A DNA stretch of 64,000 nucleotides, taken from positions 124,001-188,000 of the forward strand of contig JAWXUS010000001.1 of NCBI GenBank assembly GCA_044426235.1. The letters are read 5' to 3'. Position 1 is the first letter of the stretch, and each line of letters opens with the position of its first letter. The position numbers were made by a program, and so were the translations under genes. This DNA comes from JAGHEK01 sp044426235. Lineage in GTDB: Bacteria > Bacillota > Clostridia > Peptostreptococcales > Peptostreptococcaceae. The notes under the pieces are model-generated. The model was not told where the DNA came from. It saw nothing but the letters and a program-made list of their open reading frames with translations, and made no database searches. Positions 40,505-49,688 of the stretch are shown here, in pieces.

Positions 40505-41434
40505 CTATAATTCAGATGCACCAATTATACCTGCATCATTTTTAAACTCTGCAATAACAATTTTTGCTATTTTACTTTCTTTAAACGGTATATACCTTCT
40601 TATTCTATCATAAATATTAGAAAGAATTATATCACTAGCTCCAGATACTCCTCCACCTATACAAATAACTTCAGGATCTAGGAAGTTTATTATATTTGAA
40701 AGTCCAATTGCTAAGTAATCATCAAATCTATTTAAAACTTTTTTTGCTAATTCATCATTCTTTCTATATGCATCAAAAACCATCTTTGCAGTCGTATTCT
40801 CTAAATTATTTCCACACATTTCAAATAATATGCTATCATTATTTTCTTCTAATAATTTTTTAGCATAATTCATTATTGCAGTTGCAGAACAGAAAGTTTC
40901 AAAACAACCATTTTTCCCACAATTACAATCATAATAATTTTGACCAATTATAGTATGTCCAATTTCTGCACCTATTCCGTGAGTTCCAGCTATTAACTCA
41001 TTATTTATTATTACTCCTCCGCCAATTCCAGTTCCAAGAGTTATCATTACTCCATTTTTATAATTTTTCATACTACCAAATCTTTGTTCTGCAAGTGCAG
41101 CAACGTTTGCATCATTTCCAATTTTAATTTTTATATTACTAAATTTATCTTGTAGTTTTTCTGCTATATTTTCATTTATTAAATTTAAATTAACACAAGT
41201 CACATTAGTATAATCAGTCACTACTCCAGGGAACCCTACTCCTATATTAGTTACTTTTTCTATCTCTATCTTTGAATTTTTAAGTAAGTTTTTTATTAAT
41301 TTTTCAATATCATAGGCTAAAATATTAGCATCTCCAACATTAGTTACAACACTTAACTTATCTATTATTTCTCCATCCTTTAATATACCGGCCTTTATAC
41401 TCATTCCACCAACATCTACACCTATTTTATACAT
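40505..41434 (-). CDS. ROK family sugar kinase (glucokinase-like)
   Basis: The 309-residue protein phosphorylates a hexose, most likely glucose or an amino sugar. The phosphate-binding motif GVDVGGMSIKAGIL opens it. GVGFPGVVTD, GNDANVAALAE and the ATP motif MITLGTGIGGGVI follow, and the ROK zinc site is CNCGKNGCFETFCSA preceded by EIGHTIIG. It has no N-terminal DNA-binding domain, so it is an enzyme rather than a regulator. The ATG follows CTAGGAGG. It is monocistronic. Confidence 0.93.
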   Translation of the reverse strand: MYKIGVDVGGMSIKAGILKDGEIIDKLSVVTNVGDANILAYDIEKLIKNLLKNSKIEIEKVTNIGVGFPGVVTDYTNVTCVNLNLINENIAEKLQDKFSNIKIKIGNDANVAALAEQRFGSMKNYKNGVMITLGTGIGGGVIINNELIAGTHGIGAEIGHTIIGQNYYDCNCGKNGCFETFCSATAIMNYAKKLLEENNDSILFEMCGNNLENTTAKMVFDAYRKNDELAKKVLNRFDDYLAIGLSNIINFLDPEVICIGGGVSGASDIILSNIYDRIRRYIPFKESKIAKIVIAEFKNDAGIIGASEL

Positions 41435-41530
41435 AAAATACCTCCTAGATAACGATTTCTTATCTTAATTATATCTTATTTTTTAATATAATCAAGTTTT
41501 TTAGTAAAATTATATTAGACATAAATATAT

Positions 41531-41565
41531 AAAAAACCTCTGATAAATTATCAGAGGCTTTTTTA
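41531..41565 (-). terminator. Terminator after nrdG
   Basis: CCTCTGATA and TATCAGAGG form a perfect 9-bp stem around a three-base loop, extended by A and T runs on both sides. It ends the nrdD-nrdG transcript and probably works in both directions. Confidence 0.93.
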
Positions 41566-41577
41566 TACTAAAACTTT

Positions 41578-42066
41578 TTATACTAAAACGTAAACTTTTT
41601 CACTATTTAAAGTTTTTTTAACATCAATTACTCTTTGATTATAAGAACCTCTCCATCTTGGATTTGGTTTACTAAGTTTTTCTATGTATTTTCCATCAAC
41701 TAATACATCTATGTATTCTAAATGCTTTAAATTTTTTATATCTTCATAAGAATAACCTGTATAACACCAAACATTTTTATCTTTAAAATTATCTTTTATT
41801 TCTTTAAGAAGTAAAAGTATTTCTTCTCGATTTAAAGTAGATAAAGGATCTCCTCCACTAAGTGTTATCCCTGAAACATAATCTTTTTTTAATTCTTCAA
41901 ATAATTCATTTTTAGCATCTAAATCAAAAGGTATTCCACTATCTTTATTCCAAGTTTCAGGATTATGACAATTAGTGCAATAATGTTCACAGTGACTAAC
42001 CCAAAGTACTACTCTTATTCCTTCTCCATTTTTAAGATCGCATTTCGTTATATTATGATATTTCAT
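41578..42066 (-). CDS. nrdG: Anaerobic ribonucleotide reductase activating protein
   Basis: The 162-residue radical SAM activase installs the glycyl radical on NrdD. The cluster motif is CEHYCTNCHNPETW (CxxxCxxC), followed by GITLSGGDPLST and VWCYTGYSYEDI. Its ATG follows GGGAGAG, twelve bases after the nrdD stop. Its presence marks an organism that makes deoxynucleotides without oxygen. Confidence 0.96.
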   Translation of the reverse strand: MKYHNITKCDLKNGEGIRVVLWVSHCEHYCTNCHNPETWNKDSGIPFDLDAKNELFEELKKDYVSGITLSGGDPLSTLNREEILLLLKEIKDNFKDKNVWCYTGYSYEDIKNLKHLEYIDVLVDGKYIEKLSKPNPRWRGSYNQRVIDVKKTLNSEKVYVLV

Positions 42067-42078
42067 TTTTCTCTCCCA

Positions 42079-44205
42079 CTACATCGATACCCTATCTTTT
42101 ATCTCATCCATTTTTGCTTTATTTAATCTTGTATCACCATTTACTCTACTATAGCTTAAATATCCATTCATTCTATCTATTTTAGTTAAATTTTTACTCT
42201 CACAAATTGGACAAACTTCCATATCTTCTTCTTTATGACCACAATCATCACAATATGAAAGTGCTAAGTTTACTCCTTCATAAAACCCAAGTTTCATAGC
42301 ACGTCTAAGTAAGATTTTTATTGCCTCTTTGTTATAACCAACAGGATATCTAACATATTGAATTTTACCTCCATTAGTTAAATTCCAGAATCTATTTTCA
42401 AGATCTTGCTTTTCAACTGGAGTAATCTCTTCACTAACTGCACAGTGGAAACTATTTGAAGTATATGTTTTATCTGATACTCCCTCTATTATTCCATATT
42501 TTTTTCTAAATTGTTCAATTTGCAATCCGCATAAACTCTCTGCAGGAGTTGAATAAATTGCATATAATCTGCTATCTAAAACTTTATATTCTTCAATTTT
42601 TTTATTTATATAATTAAGAGTTTCTATTGCAAATTCCCCATCTTCAACTAAACTTTTTTTATTGTGAAGTTGTTGAAGTTCGTTAAGCCCTGTAAAACCA
42701 AAACTTGCCGTAAATGATTTAAGTATCGGCTTTATAAATTCATTAGGCTTTAAATTCCCACCTAAGAAGCCTCCCTCACAATATGCTAATGGGTTTGTAG
42801 ATGCTTTCATATTTCCTAAGTATTCATAAGTTTTTTTATGTAAGTTTCTTATCATTTCTAAATAGTAATCTAATGTTTCATAGAAATCTTTACTTTCAAT
42901 TTTTGCTTTTTGATATATCATAATTAGATTTAGAGTAACAGCTCCAATGTTTGCACGACCAGTAAATATTGGCTCATCAGTTTCATCAAGTTTTTTCATT
43001 CCACCTTTTTCATACCAAGGAGATAAAAATGCACGACATCCCATTGGATAAACAACCTTCTTATATTCCTTATACATTTTCGGAACATATCCTTCTCCAG
43101 TTAATGATAACCAATCTGGATACATACTTTTACTTGAACATTCTACCCCTAAATCAAATAAATCTTCCATAACTTGTCCAACTCCGTGTAAATTTTCATC
43201 ATATAAGAAAACAATTTTTGGGAAAAGAACTTGTCTTTTCTTACCTTCTTTACCTTGACCCTCCATTCTAACCTTTAGTACAGCCTCAGAAACCATCTTT
43301 TCAAATTTATCACTTCCAAGTCCTACTGCAAAAGTTGTAAATGGATAATCACCTCTACTCGATGCTACTGAATTTAATTTATATTCTAAACCTTGTATCC
43401 CTTGTTCTAAATCATTCTTAGCTTTTTCTAAAGCTTTTTTATCTATTAATTCATAGTTAATTTCATCAGATAATTCCTTTGAAAATTCTATTAATTCTCT
43501 TTTATAAATTTCATAAGACTTCTTAACATATGGCCCTAATAAATCATCAACCCTAGTACTCCATCCACCGTATTGCATAGATGCGCTCATCATTATTATG
43601 TCACCTAAAACGTCACAAGCCGTATCTATTGATTTTGGTTCATTATACCACATATTACCCATTTCAAATCCACCACTCATTACAGACTTTGTATCGAATA
43701 AACAACAATTTAGAGTATCACGTCTAGCTGCTGTATCGTGAATATAAATATAACCTTCTCTTATAGCTTTTTTCTCATCTGCATTTAAGAAAAACTTTTT
43801 ATAAAGTTCCTTATTCAATTCATTATAAATTAAACTTCTTTTTGTTGAAACTAATGCACTATCAGTATTACTATTTTCTTTATCACCTAAATACATTATC
43901 TTTTGAGCTTTAAGGTAGACATCATCAAGCATATTAACAAAATCTTTTTTGTAATTTCTATACTCTCTGTAGCTTTTGGCAACTTCAGAATTTACTTTAT
44001 CAAGCGATTTTTCAACTAATTGATGAAGTTTTGAAACCTTAATTTTATCAAGATCATCACATAGTTCTAATACGTGTTTGCAAACTAATTCTTCTTCATC
44101 TTTACTTAACTTGACTAGCATTCTCTCTGCACTTTTATTTATAGCATTTATTATTTTATCTTTGTCAAAATCCACAATATTGTTGTCTTTTTTTATAACT
44201 TTCAT
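42079..44205 (-). CDS. nrdD: Anaerobic ribonucleoside-triphosphate reductase (class III)
   Basis: The 708-residue glycyl radical enzyme reduces ribonucleotides to deoxyribonucleotides. Residues 1-90 form an ATP-cone (VIKKDNNIVDFDKDKIINAI). YIHDTAARRDTLNCCLF and the catalytic region follow, then the C-terminal zinc site CDDCGHKEEDMEVCPICE and the glycyl radical loop RMNGYLSYSR. A GTG at 44214 lies within the ribosome binding site region; AGGGG spaces correctly to the ATG at 44203-44205, used here. It forms an operon with nrdG. A TTGAAT-16-TATAGA promoter is visible upstream. Confidence 0.96.
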   Translation of the reverse strand: MKVIKKDNNIVDFDKDKIINAINKSAERMLVKLSKDEEELVCKHVLELCDDLDKIKVSKLHQLVEKSLDKVNSEVAKSYREYRNYKKDFVNMLDDVYLKAQKIMYLGDKENSNTDSALVSTKRSLIYNELNKELYKKFFLNADEKKAIREGYIYIHDTAARRDTLNCCLFDTKSVMSGGFEMGNMWYNEPKSIDTACDVLGDIIMMSASMQYGGWSTRVDDLLGPYVKKSYEIYKRELIEFSKELSDEINYELIDKKALEKAKNDLEQGIQGLEYKLNSVASSRGDYPFTTFAVGLGSDKFEKMVSEAVLKVRMEGQGKEGKKRQVLFPKIVFLYDENLHGVGQVMEDLFDLGVECSSKSMYPDWLSLTGEGYVPKMYKEYKKVVYPMGCRAFLSPWYEKGGMKKLDETDEPIFTGRANIGAVTLNLIMIYQKAKIESKDFYETLDYYLEMIRNLHKKTYEYLGNMKASTNPLAYCEGGFLGGNLKPNEFIKPILKSFTASFGFTGLNELQQLHNKKSLVEDGEFAIETLNYINKKIEEYKVLDSRLYAIYSTPAESLCGLQIEQFRKKYGIIEGVSDKTYTSNSFHCAVSEEITPVEKQDLENRFWNLTNGGKIQYVRYPVGYNKEAIKILLRRAMKLGFYEGVNLALSYCDDCGHKEEDMEVCPICESKNLTKIDRMNGYLSYSRVNGDTRLNKAKMDEIKDRVSM

Positions 44206-44501
44206 ACTAAACACCCCTAACTCAATTTCAGTTTAATTTATATAAATCTATACCCCATATTAACATAAATTCAAACCAGTAAAAAGCCTTATAAAAAAAC
44301 TTTATATCTAAAATAAATCGTATGTGAACTATATCAAGGCTTAAGGATCATTATGTAATTTTTATTAAATTTTACATTTTTTACCATTGTATTTTCATAT
44401 AAAAAACATCGACTTTTCCACAGTTTTATTTTGATATTTTTTTTAAAATTTGTATACATTGATACACCTACATTACAATTAACTTTTATAAAAACAAAAA
44501 A
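44206..44501. other. Intergenic region upstream of nrdD
   Basis: No gene is seen in this AT-rich stretch. It holds a plausible nrdD promoter on the minus strand. Two TATATC-containing blocks (around 44300 and 44340) might be degenerate NrdR boxes, but their spacing does not fit well. Confidence 0.4.
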
Positions 44502-44525
44502 AGTGCACCTATTGGAACACTCCTT

Positions 44526-45134
44526 TTACTTAATTTCTTCATAAAAATTCATACAAGAAAGCATATAATAAGACATCGAATATATATATATATATGAAAT
44601 TCCTAAAGTAAATGAACCTAATATTGCCCAACCTATAAATGAAAGTTGTAACATAAAGAAGTCCATTTTTTTATTTTTCATTATTCTAACACTCTCTTTT
44701 AAATATTCTATCGATTACATTTCTTCATTATCAATCAAAATATAGTATACTTGCGAGAACATAAATGATAATATTATTCCTGGAATTACAAATAATAAAA
44801 ATCCTAATCCAACTAGTATACTTATTAAAACTGTAATTATTACTATCTTTAATAAATAATGAATACTTTTAAATCCATAAAATAGATCTTTGTATAAAAA
44901 TTCTTCTCCTCTTGCCATATTTAAAAAGTATTTTGCTAGACCAATCCCAATACCATTATTAACTAATAATATTATTGGCATAAATATAAGGAATATAAAT
45001 TCATTTTCTAATATAATTGGTAATATTTAAGTAGCAAAAATTATTACACTACAAAGTAAAAAAAAACCAAAACTATTTAAAACATTTCCCTGGAGTTGCT
45101 TTTTAGCTGTTGCTTTTAAATTAGCAAATCCCAA
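44526..45134 (-). pseudogene. Decayed DUF975 membrane protein gene
   Basis: Reading the minus strand from a TTG at 45132-45134 gives a full-length relative of the intact DUF975 gene at 45916, including GFANLKATAKKQLQGN, NMARGEEF, VIPGIILSF, KNKKMDFFMLQLSFIGWAI and the shared ending NFYEEIK. It is broken by two in-frame TAA codons, one about 37 codons in and one at 44715-44717. A fragment of 88 codons from 44981 might look like a gene but is only the middle part. The start is TTG where the intact copy has ATG. Its terminator hairpin at 44502-44521 is also degenerate. Confidence 0.85.
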
Positions 45135-45292
45135 TACTATCCCCCCTTTTTTATGTTTATTTGAATAAATATTATCTTTAATTTACATTTAATTCTATAA
45201 TATCTAAATTATTTTATATAATAAATAAACTATACAGATTATCAAGATAACTAATAAAATATAATAAATTATATCTATTGTATTTTATAAAG

Positions 45293-45330
45293 AAAAATAC
45301 TCAAGCGAATTTCTCACTTCAGTATTTTTT
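45293..45330 (-). terminator. Hairpin terminator downstream of the DUF6530 pseudogene
   Basis: AAAAATACT and AGTATTTTT pair at the base, with an inner AAG/CTT and GA/TC extension. T-runs lie on both sides, 60-100 bases after the pseudogene's final stop codon. Confidence 0.6.
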
Positions 45331-45394
45331 CTAGTCTTTAAGTTTTAATACAAATTTTAGTAACATTTACTAATTCTCTATATCAAATACCCTA

Positions 45395-45709
45395 TTATAC
45401 TATATTTATTTTTTCTAAAAGATCTTTTAATTCTTTTATTCTTGGAATTGAATATTCCTTATTATCATATATTGATAATATTAATATTGCTAAATCTAAA
45501 ATTCTATGTAGTGGTAATTCTTCACTTTGTCTAGTCCATTTTTACCCTGTATGTCTCCATATCTTAGCTGATATTTCTTCTTTATTCCATTGTGACTTTC
45601 CTAAAGATAAAGCTTTTGCATGAGACTGATTTTCATACTTCCAATCAACTCTATCATAATTATCTACTCCAATTATTGGCTTATGCACTAATTGTTCTAA
45701 AACTCTCAT
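45395..45709 (-). pseudogene. Decayed DUF6530-like gene
   Basis: The minus-strand frame from the ATG at 45707-45709 reads LVHKPIIGVDNYDRVDWKYE, then SHAKALSLGKSQWNKEEISA, KIWRHTG, a TAA at 45542-45544, and then KWTRQSEELPLHRILDLAIL to the end. The pattern around IWRHTGEKWSRQSEELPLHR is that of the DUF6530 family, so a single GAA to TAA change would explain the stop. No good ribosome binding site is seen before the ATG. Both halves stay in one frame, which suggests recent inactivation. Confidence 0.75.
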
Positions 45710-45884
45710 TATCTAAAAAACCCATTTTCAAATATTTTTTATTATTACCATAATATTACTATATTATTTACTGAATATTAAGTAACCTTTTTTATAAATT
45801 AATTTACTAATAAGTTTATTAAATTAATTACTTACTAAGTTACTACGTTTTTAATTTTTATGTATGAAACAAATTATAAAACAC

Positions 45885-45910
45885 AAAAAAAGTGCGCCTA
45901 TTGGCACACT
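45885..45910 (-). terminator. Terminator of the intact DUF975 gene
   Basis: AGTGTGCC and GGCGCACT form an 8-bp stem (one G-T pair) around AATA, followed by a T-run on the minus strand. A mutated version of the same hairpin follows the DUF975 pseudogene at 44502-44521. Confidence 0.9.
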
Positions 45911-45915
45911 GGTTT

Positions 45916-46518
45916 TTATTTTATTTCTTCATAGAAGTTTATACAACAAAGATTGTAGTAAGGAACAACATATATCCCTGCTAATCCAAAAGTTATAACA
46001 TATAATATAGCCCAACCTATAAATGATACGTGTAGCATAAAAAAGTCCATTTTATTACCCTTCATTATTCTAGCACTTTCTTGTAAGCATTGAACTGGTG
46101 ACATATCTTTATTATCAATTAAAATATACACCGCCTGAGATAATGAAAATGTAATTATAATCCCTGGAATAATAAATAACATAAATCCAAATGTAATTGC
46201 TAATCCCATTAAAATCGTAATTATTATTATTTTAAAAAATCTCTCAACACTATTAAAACCATATATTAGACTTTGAAAAGAAAAGTTTTCTCCTCTTGCC
46301 ATTTTTAAAAAATAAACGTTAATACCAAATCCTAATACATTAGTGCATAGTGATACTAATAATGATACTAATAAATAACCACTTTCACTCTGTGGCATAA
46401 GTACTAATGTTTGAAGTATAGCAACTATAACCATATATCCTAAAAGTAATATAAATGATTTTCCAACATTCCCTTTTAGTTGAATTTTTGATACTCCCTT
46501 TAAGTGACTAAATCCCAT
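45916..46518 (-). CDS. DUF975 family membrane protein
   Basis: The 200-residue membrane protein has four to five hydrophobic segments and DUF975-type features: an N-terminal LKGVSKIQLKGNVGKSFILL, FLKMARGENFSFQSLIYGF and ITFGFMLFIIPGIIITFSLS, then MSPVQCLQESARIMKGNK, which is a conserved cytoplasmic helix. The function is unknown. The ATG follows AAAGGGGGAAATAAA. It lies next to a decayed duplicate of itself. The YitT gene ends 14 bases upstream, so both may share a transcript. Confidence 0.87.
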   Translation of the reverse strand: MGFSHLKGVSKIQLKGNVGKSFILLLGYMVIVAILQTLVLMPQSESGYLLVSLLVSLCTNVLGFGINVYFLKMARGENFSFQSLIYGFNSVERFFKIIIITILMGLAITFGFMLFIIPGIIITFSLSQAVYILIDNKDMSPVQCLQESARIMKGNKMDFFMLHVSFIGWAILYVITFGLAGIYVVPYYNLCCINFYEEIK

Positions 46519-46532
46519 TTTATTTCCCCCTT

Positions 46533-47381
46533 TTAATGTTCTTTAAATCCTTCGCCTAAAACTTCGTGAACATCACTAACAACTGTAAATGCTAATGGAT
46601 CAATACTTTTTACTAATTTTTTAAGGTGTACTTCTTGATTTCTCTTTACAACAACTAAAAGTATAGATTTTTGGTCATTTGTAAATCCTCCTCTAGCATC
46701 AATTATCGTTATTCCTCTTTTTACTTCATTAACAATTTCATCTCTTATTTCTTTTTCCTTTGATGTAATTATCATAAATGCTTTAGAATAATCAAATCCT
46801 TCAATAATTGCATCGACAACTTTAACAATAACATAAAGTGCTATTGCTGAATAAAGTGCCGTCTCTATATTCTTATTCAAAATACCCGATAAAATTACAA
46901 CACATCCATCAATTACTATTAAAAAGTTTCCAACAGATACTACAGGTATTGCTCTATGAAGAATAAGCGCTATTAAATCAGTCCCACCAGTTGATCCATC
47001 AACTCTAAATACTATTCCAAGTCCTCCTCCAAGAAGTAATGCACCAAAAAGTGATGATAATAAAACATCATCTGTAACTGATATTTGTGATAAAGAATCA
47101 GTAGCTGTAAGTGCAATAGATAATATGATTAAACCCATTAAAGTTTTTAATGTATCTTTCTTTCCAAGTATTTTAACTGAGAATAGTAAAAGTGGAAGTC
47201 CTAGTGCAAGCATTATAACAGATGTTTGTATTCCTGTTGCATTACTTACTATGACAGCTAATCCACTAAATCCTCCTGGTGCTATATTATTTGGTTTAAG
47301 GAACATATTAATTCCAATTGCCATAACAATACATCCAATTATTAATCCTATAAATTCTAAAATGATACTTCTATTTTTCAT
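46533..47381 (-). CDS. YitT family membrane protein
   Basis: The 282-residue protein has five to six membrane segments of the YitT/DUF161 type (NMFLKPNNIAPGGFSGLAV, GGGLGIVFRVDGSTGGTDL) and a C-terminal cytoplasmic DUF2179 domain (ITIIDARGGFTNDQKSILLV). Its function is not established in the family; transport has been suggested. The ATG follows GAGAGGAG. Confidence 0.92.
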   Translation of the reverse strand: MKNRSIILEFIGLIIGCIVMAIGINMFLKPNNIAPGGFSGLAVIVSNATGIQTSVIMLALGLPLLLFSVKILGKKDTLKTLMGLIILSIALTATDSLSQISVTDDVLLSSLFGALLLGGGLGIVFRVDGSTGGTDLIALILHRAIPVVSVGNFLIVIDGCVVILSGILNKNIETALYSAIALYVIVKVVDAIIEGFDYSKAFMIITSKEKEIRDEIVNEVKRGITIIDARGGFTNDQKSILLVVVKRNQEVHLKKLVKSIDPLAFTVVSDVHEVLGEGFKEH

Positions 47382-47449
47382 TTAAATCACTCCTCTCGAA
47401 TATTTATTATACCAAATTAAATTATATTTTTACATATTTTTTATAAATA

Positions 47450-47479
47450 AAAAAAGTCACATCTTTAAAAGATATGACT
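47450..47479 (-). terminator. Terminator after the 137-residue hypothetical gene
   Basis: AGTCATATCTT and AAGATGTGACT form an 11-bp stem (one G-T pair) around TTA, followed by seven Ts on the minus strand. Confidence 0.92.
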
Positions 47480-47485
47480 TTTTTA

Positions 47486-47899
47486 TTATTCTGTATACTC
47501 TATAAATCTATATTCATTAGTTTCTTCATTAAATTTTAAAAAGTCTTCTAAATCATAACAAACTTTTTTTAGATTATCTTTTAACAAAATTCCAACTACT
47601 AAAAATAATTGATCCTTATCGAATTCGTGGAAGTATCTTCCTTCGTGACAAAGTATTAATATCTTTCTGTTTAATTTTTTGTGATAAATAGTTATATACT
47701 CTGCGTCCTTTGAAAGATAATCTGCTATCATTTCAGTTGTTGAAGGATATGAAATATTAACTACTGCCAATTTATTATCATTTTCTTCTTTATATATTGC
47801 AGGGTATTTTAATTTCCTCTGTCTGCAAATACTTGCTAAATCATCGTGCTTTTGTGAATATATCACACTCTTTGTATAAGTATCTAAAAAATAACTCAT
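47486..47899 (-). CDS. Hypothetical cytoplasmic protein
   Basis: I do not recognise this 137-residue protein. It has no signal or membrane segment. Its predicted alternation of short strands and helices includes NISYPSTTEMIADYLSKD, YITIYHKKLNRKILILCHEG and a charged C-terminus. The ATG follows AAGGAGAAAA. It lies twelve bases after nhaA and before a terminator, so it forms an operon with the antiporter gene and might regulate or support it; this is only context. Confidence 0.65.
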   Translation of the reverse strand: MSYFLDTYTKSVIYSQKHDDLASICRQRKLKYPAIYKEENDNKLAVVNISYPSTTEMIADYLSKDAEYITIYHKKLNRKILILCHEGRYFHEFDKDQLFLVVGILLKDNLKKVCYDLEDFLKFNEETNEYRFIEYTE

Positions 47900-47911
47900 A
47901 AAATTTTCTCC

Positions 47912-49081
47912 TTATCTGTGATTTAATATTTTTATGTTATCCTTTGCTAAATATGGTTTTAGTTTTATTGTTAAAAAAGATAACATAACTGATAGTAATG
48001 CTGAAATTAAAATCGTTACTTTACTTATATCAATTATTTGTTCCATTCCTTCAAAAGCAAGTTCTGTTACAAATATTGACATTGTAAATCCAATTCCCGC
48101 TAACATAGAAACTTGAATTATAGATATCCAATCAACATTTTTTGGCTTTTCAACTAAATGCATCTTGCAAGCAATATAGCTAAAAAGAGTTATTCCAAGT
48201 GGCTTTCCAATCACTAGCCCAAATAATATCCCCTTAATTAAAGGCTCTACCTCCATAAAATTCATTTCTATATTAAAACTAATTCCTGTATTTATAAAAG
48301 CAAAAAGCGGTAATATAAAAAAATTACATATTGGTTCTAATTTATGTGAAAGTTTAGTTGAAATATCATCGTTACCTTTACTACTTGGCATACACATTGC
48401 AAGTAAAACTCCACTTATTGTTGTGTGAACTCCACTTTTGAATATAAAATACCAAAGAAACATTCCAATAATTAAATATGGATAGATACTTTCTCGTTTT
48501 AACATTTTATTCATAAAAACTAACAATCCCATAGTTAAAAATGCTAAAAATAAACTAAATAAATCTATTTGTGATGAATATAAAATTCCAATTACGAGAA
48601 TTGATATTAAATCATCAACGACTGCAAGAGATAATAAAAATATTTTAAGTTTTGAGTCTAATTTATTTTTAAAAATTGTAAAAATACCAACCGCAAATGC
48701 AATATCTGTTGAAATTGGAATTCCTGCTCCACTCGAAAAATTTGTGTTATAAGTTAATACACTAAAAATTATAGCCGGAGTAATAACTCCACCTAGCGCC
48801 GCAATTATTGGAAATCCTGCTTTTTTAATACTTGATAAATTTCCATATAATATTTCTTTTTTTATTTCTATACCGACTGATAAAAAAAATATAGCCATTA
48901 AAAAGTCATTTACTATGTGATGTATATTGAAATCTCCTATAATAATTATTTCATTTATAAAATAATTATAAACATCTTTCAAAAAAGTATTCGATATCAT
49001 AAGTGATAAAATAGTTACTGTTATTAGTATCGTACTGGTCAAAATTTCTTTATTAACCTTGGTTTGATGTTGCCCTTGCAA
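47912..49081 (-). CDS. nhaA: Na+/H+ antiporter NhaA
   Basis: The membrane antiporter of about 389 residues exports sodium in exchange for protons. Characteristic segments are FNIHHIVNDFLMAIFFLSVG, EIKKEIL, PIIAALGGVITPAIIF, PISTDIAFAVGI, the conserved aspartate pair in AVVDDLISILVIG and IGKPLGI. About eleven to twelve helices are visible. The frame opens at a GTG at 49099 within GTGGAGG. The TTG at 49079-49081, eleven bases after GGAGG, is the preferred but uncertain start. Confidence 0.93.
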   Translation of the reverse strand: MQGQHQTKVNKEILTSTILITVTILSLMISNTFLKDVYNYFINEIIIIGDFNIHHIVNDFLMAIFFLSVGIEIKKEILYGNLSSIKKAGFPIIAALGGVITPAIIFSVLTYNTNFSSGAGIPISTDIAFAVGIFTIFKNKLDSKLKIFLLSLAVVDDLISILVIGILYSSQIDLFSLFLAFLTMGLLVFMNKMLKRESIYPYLIIGMFLWYFIFKSGVHTTISGVLLAMCMPSSKGNDDISTKLSHKLEPICNFFILPLFAFINTGISFNIEMNFMEVEPLIKGILFGLVIGKPLGITLFSYIACKMHLVEKPKNVDWISIIQVSMLAGIGFTMSIFVTELAFEGMEQIIDISKVTILISALLSVMLSFLTIKLKPYLAKDNIKILNHR

Positions 49082-49183
49082 CGAAATCACATCCTCCACA
49101 ATTTATATACTTTTATTGTATACTTTTTTTATTATAATGCAACTATTTATTTGTATATTTAGAAATTTTTTCTATATTTTTAA

Positions 49184-49217
49184 ACAAAAAAAATCCCAAT
49201 AATTAAATTGAGATTTT
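49184..49217 (-). terminator. Terminator after the GNAT gene
   Basis: AAAATCTCAAT and ATTGGGATTTT form an 11-bp stem (one G-T pair) around a six-base loop, followed by a T-run on the minus strand. Confidence 0.9.
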
Positions 49218-49218
49218 C

Positions 49219-49665
49219 TTATTTTTCATATTCATACATAAAGTAATCACACTTTTTCATTCCTAAAGATTCATATGTAGTTTTTGCAGATTCATTTTCA
49301 GTTTCAACATACAGTCTAAGACCAACATACTTATCACTACTTTCACAAATTTCTTTTATTTCGTTATACATTTTTTTGAATATACCCTGCTTTCTATATT
49401 CAGATTTAACATATACACTTTGTATCCAAATAAAGTCACCGTTTCTCCAGTCACTCCATTCATACGTCGTCATTATTTGTGCAATAATTTCATTATTATT
49501 CTCAACAACATAAAAAATACCTTTAGAACTATCCTTAATTAAATTTTCAGTTCCTTTAGTTAGTATTTCTTTGTTTAATTCCTTATTTTCAGTTTCTTTT
49601 GCAAGATTAAAGCTAAATTCAACGATTTTTTGTATGTCGTTTAATGTTGCTTTTCTAAAGTTCAT
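49219..49665 (-). CDS. GNAT family N-acetyltransferase
   Basis: The 148-residue GNAT protein has MNFRKATLNDIQKIVEFSF at the N-terminus, the central strand FIWIQSVYVKSEYRKQGIFK with the acetyl-CoA pyrophosphate-binding loop (R/Q-x-x-G-x-G/A, here YRKQGIFK) and the C-terminal LRLYVETENESAKTTYESLG. The acceptor substrate is unknown. The ATG follows AAGAGGTGTTTT. It lies shortly downstream of the DprA-like gene. Confidence 0.9.
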   Translation of the reverse strand: MNFRKATLNDIQKIVEFSFNLAKETENKELNKEILTKGTENLIKDSSKGIFYVVENNNEIIAQIMTTYEWSDWRNGDFIWIQSVYVKSEYRKQGIFKKMYNEIKEICESSDKYVGLRLYVETENESAKTTYESLGMKKCDYFMYEYEK

Positions 49666-49688
49666 AAAACACCTCTTAATATTTTGTC

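Noticed and set aside
44290..44350. NrdR boxes upstream of nrdD
   Set aside because: Two TATATC-containing blocks exist, but they do not match the consensus well and their spacing is not a clean number of helical turns.
44715..44981. An 88-residue membrane protein as a real gene
   Set aside because: It is the middle part of a longer DUF975 frame with recognisable sequence on both sides of in-frame UAA codons, so it is treated as a pseudogene.
45542..45544. The in-frame UAA in the DUF6530-like gene as a recoded codon
   Set aside because: There is no ribosome binding site before the gene and no SECIS-like hairpin, and the aligned residue is Glu, which a single GAA to TAA mutation explains.
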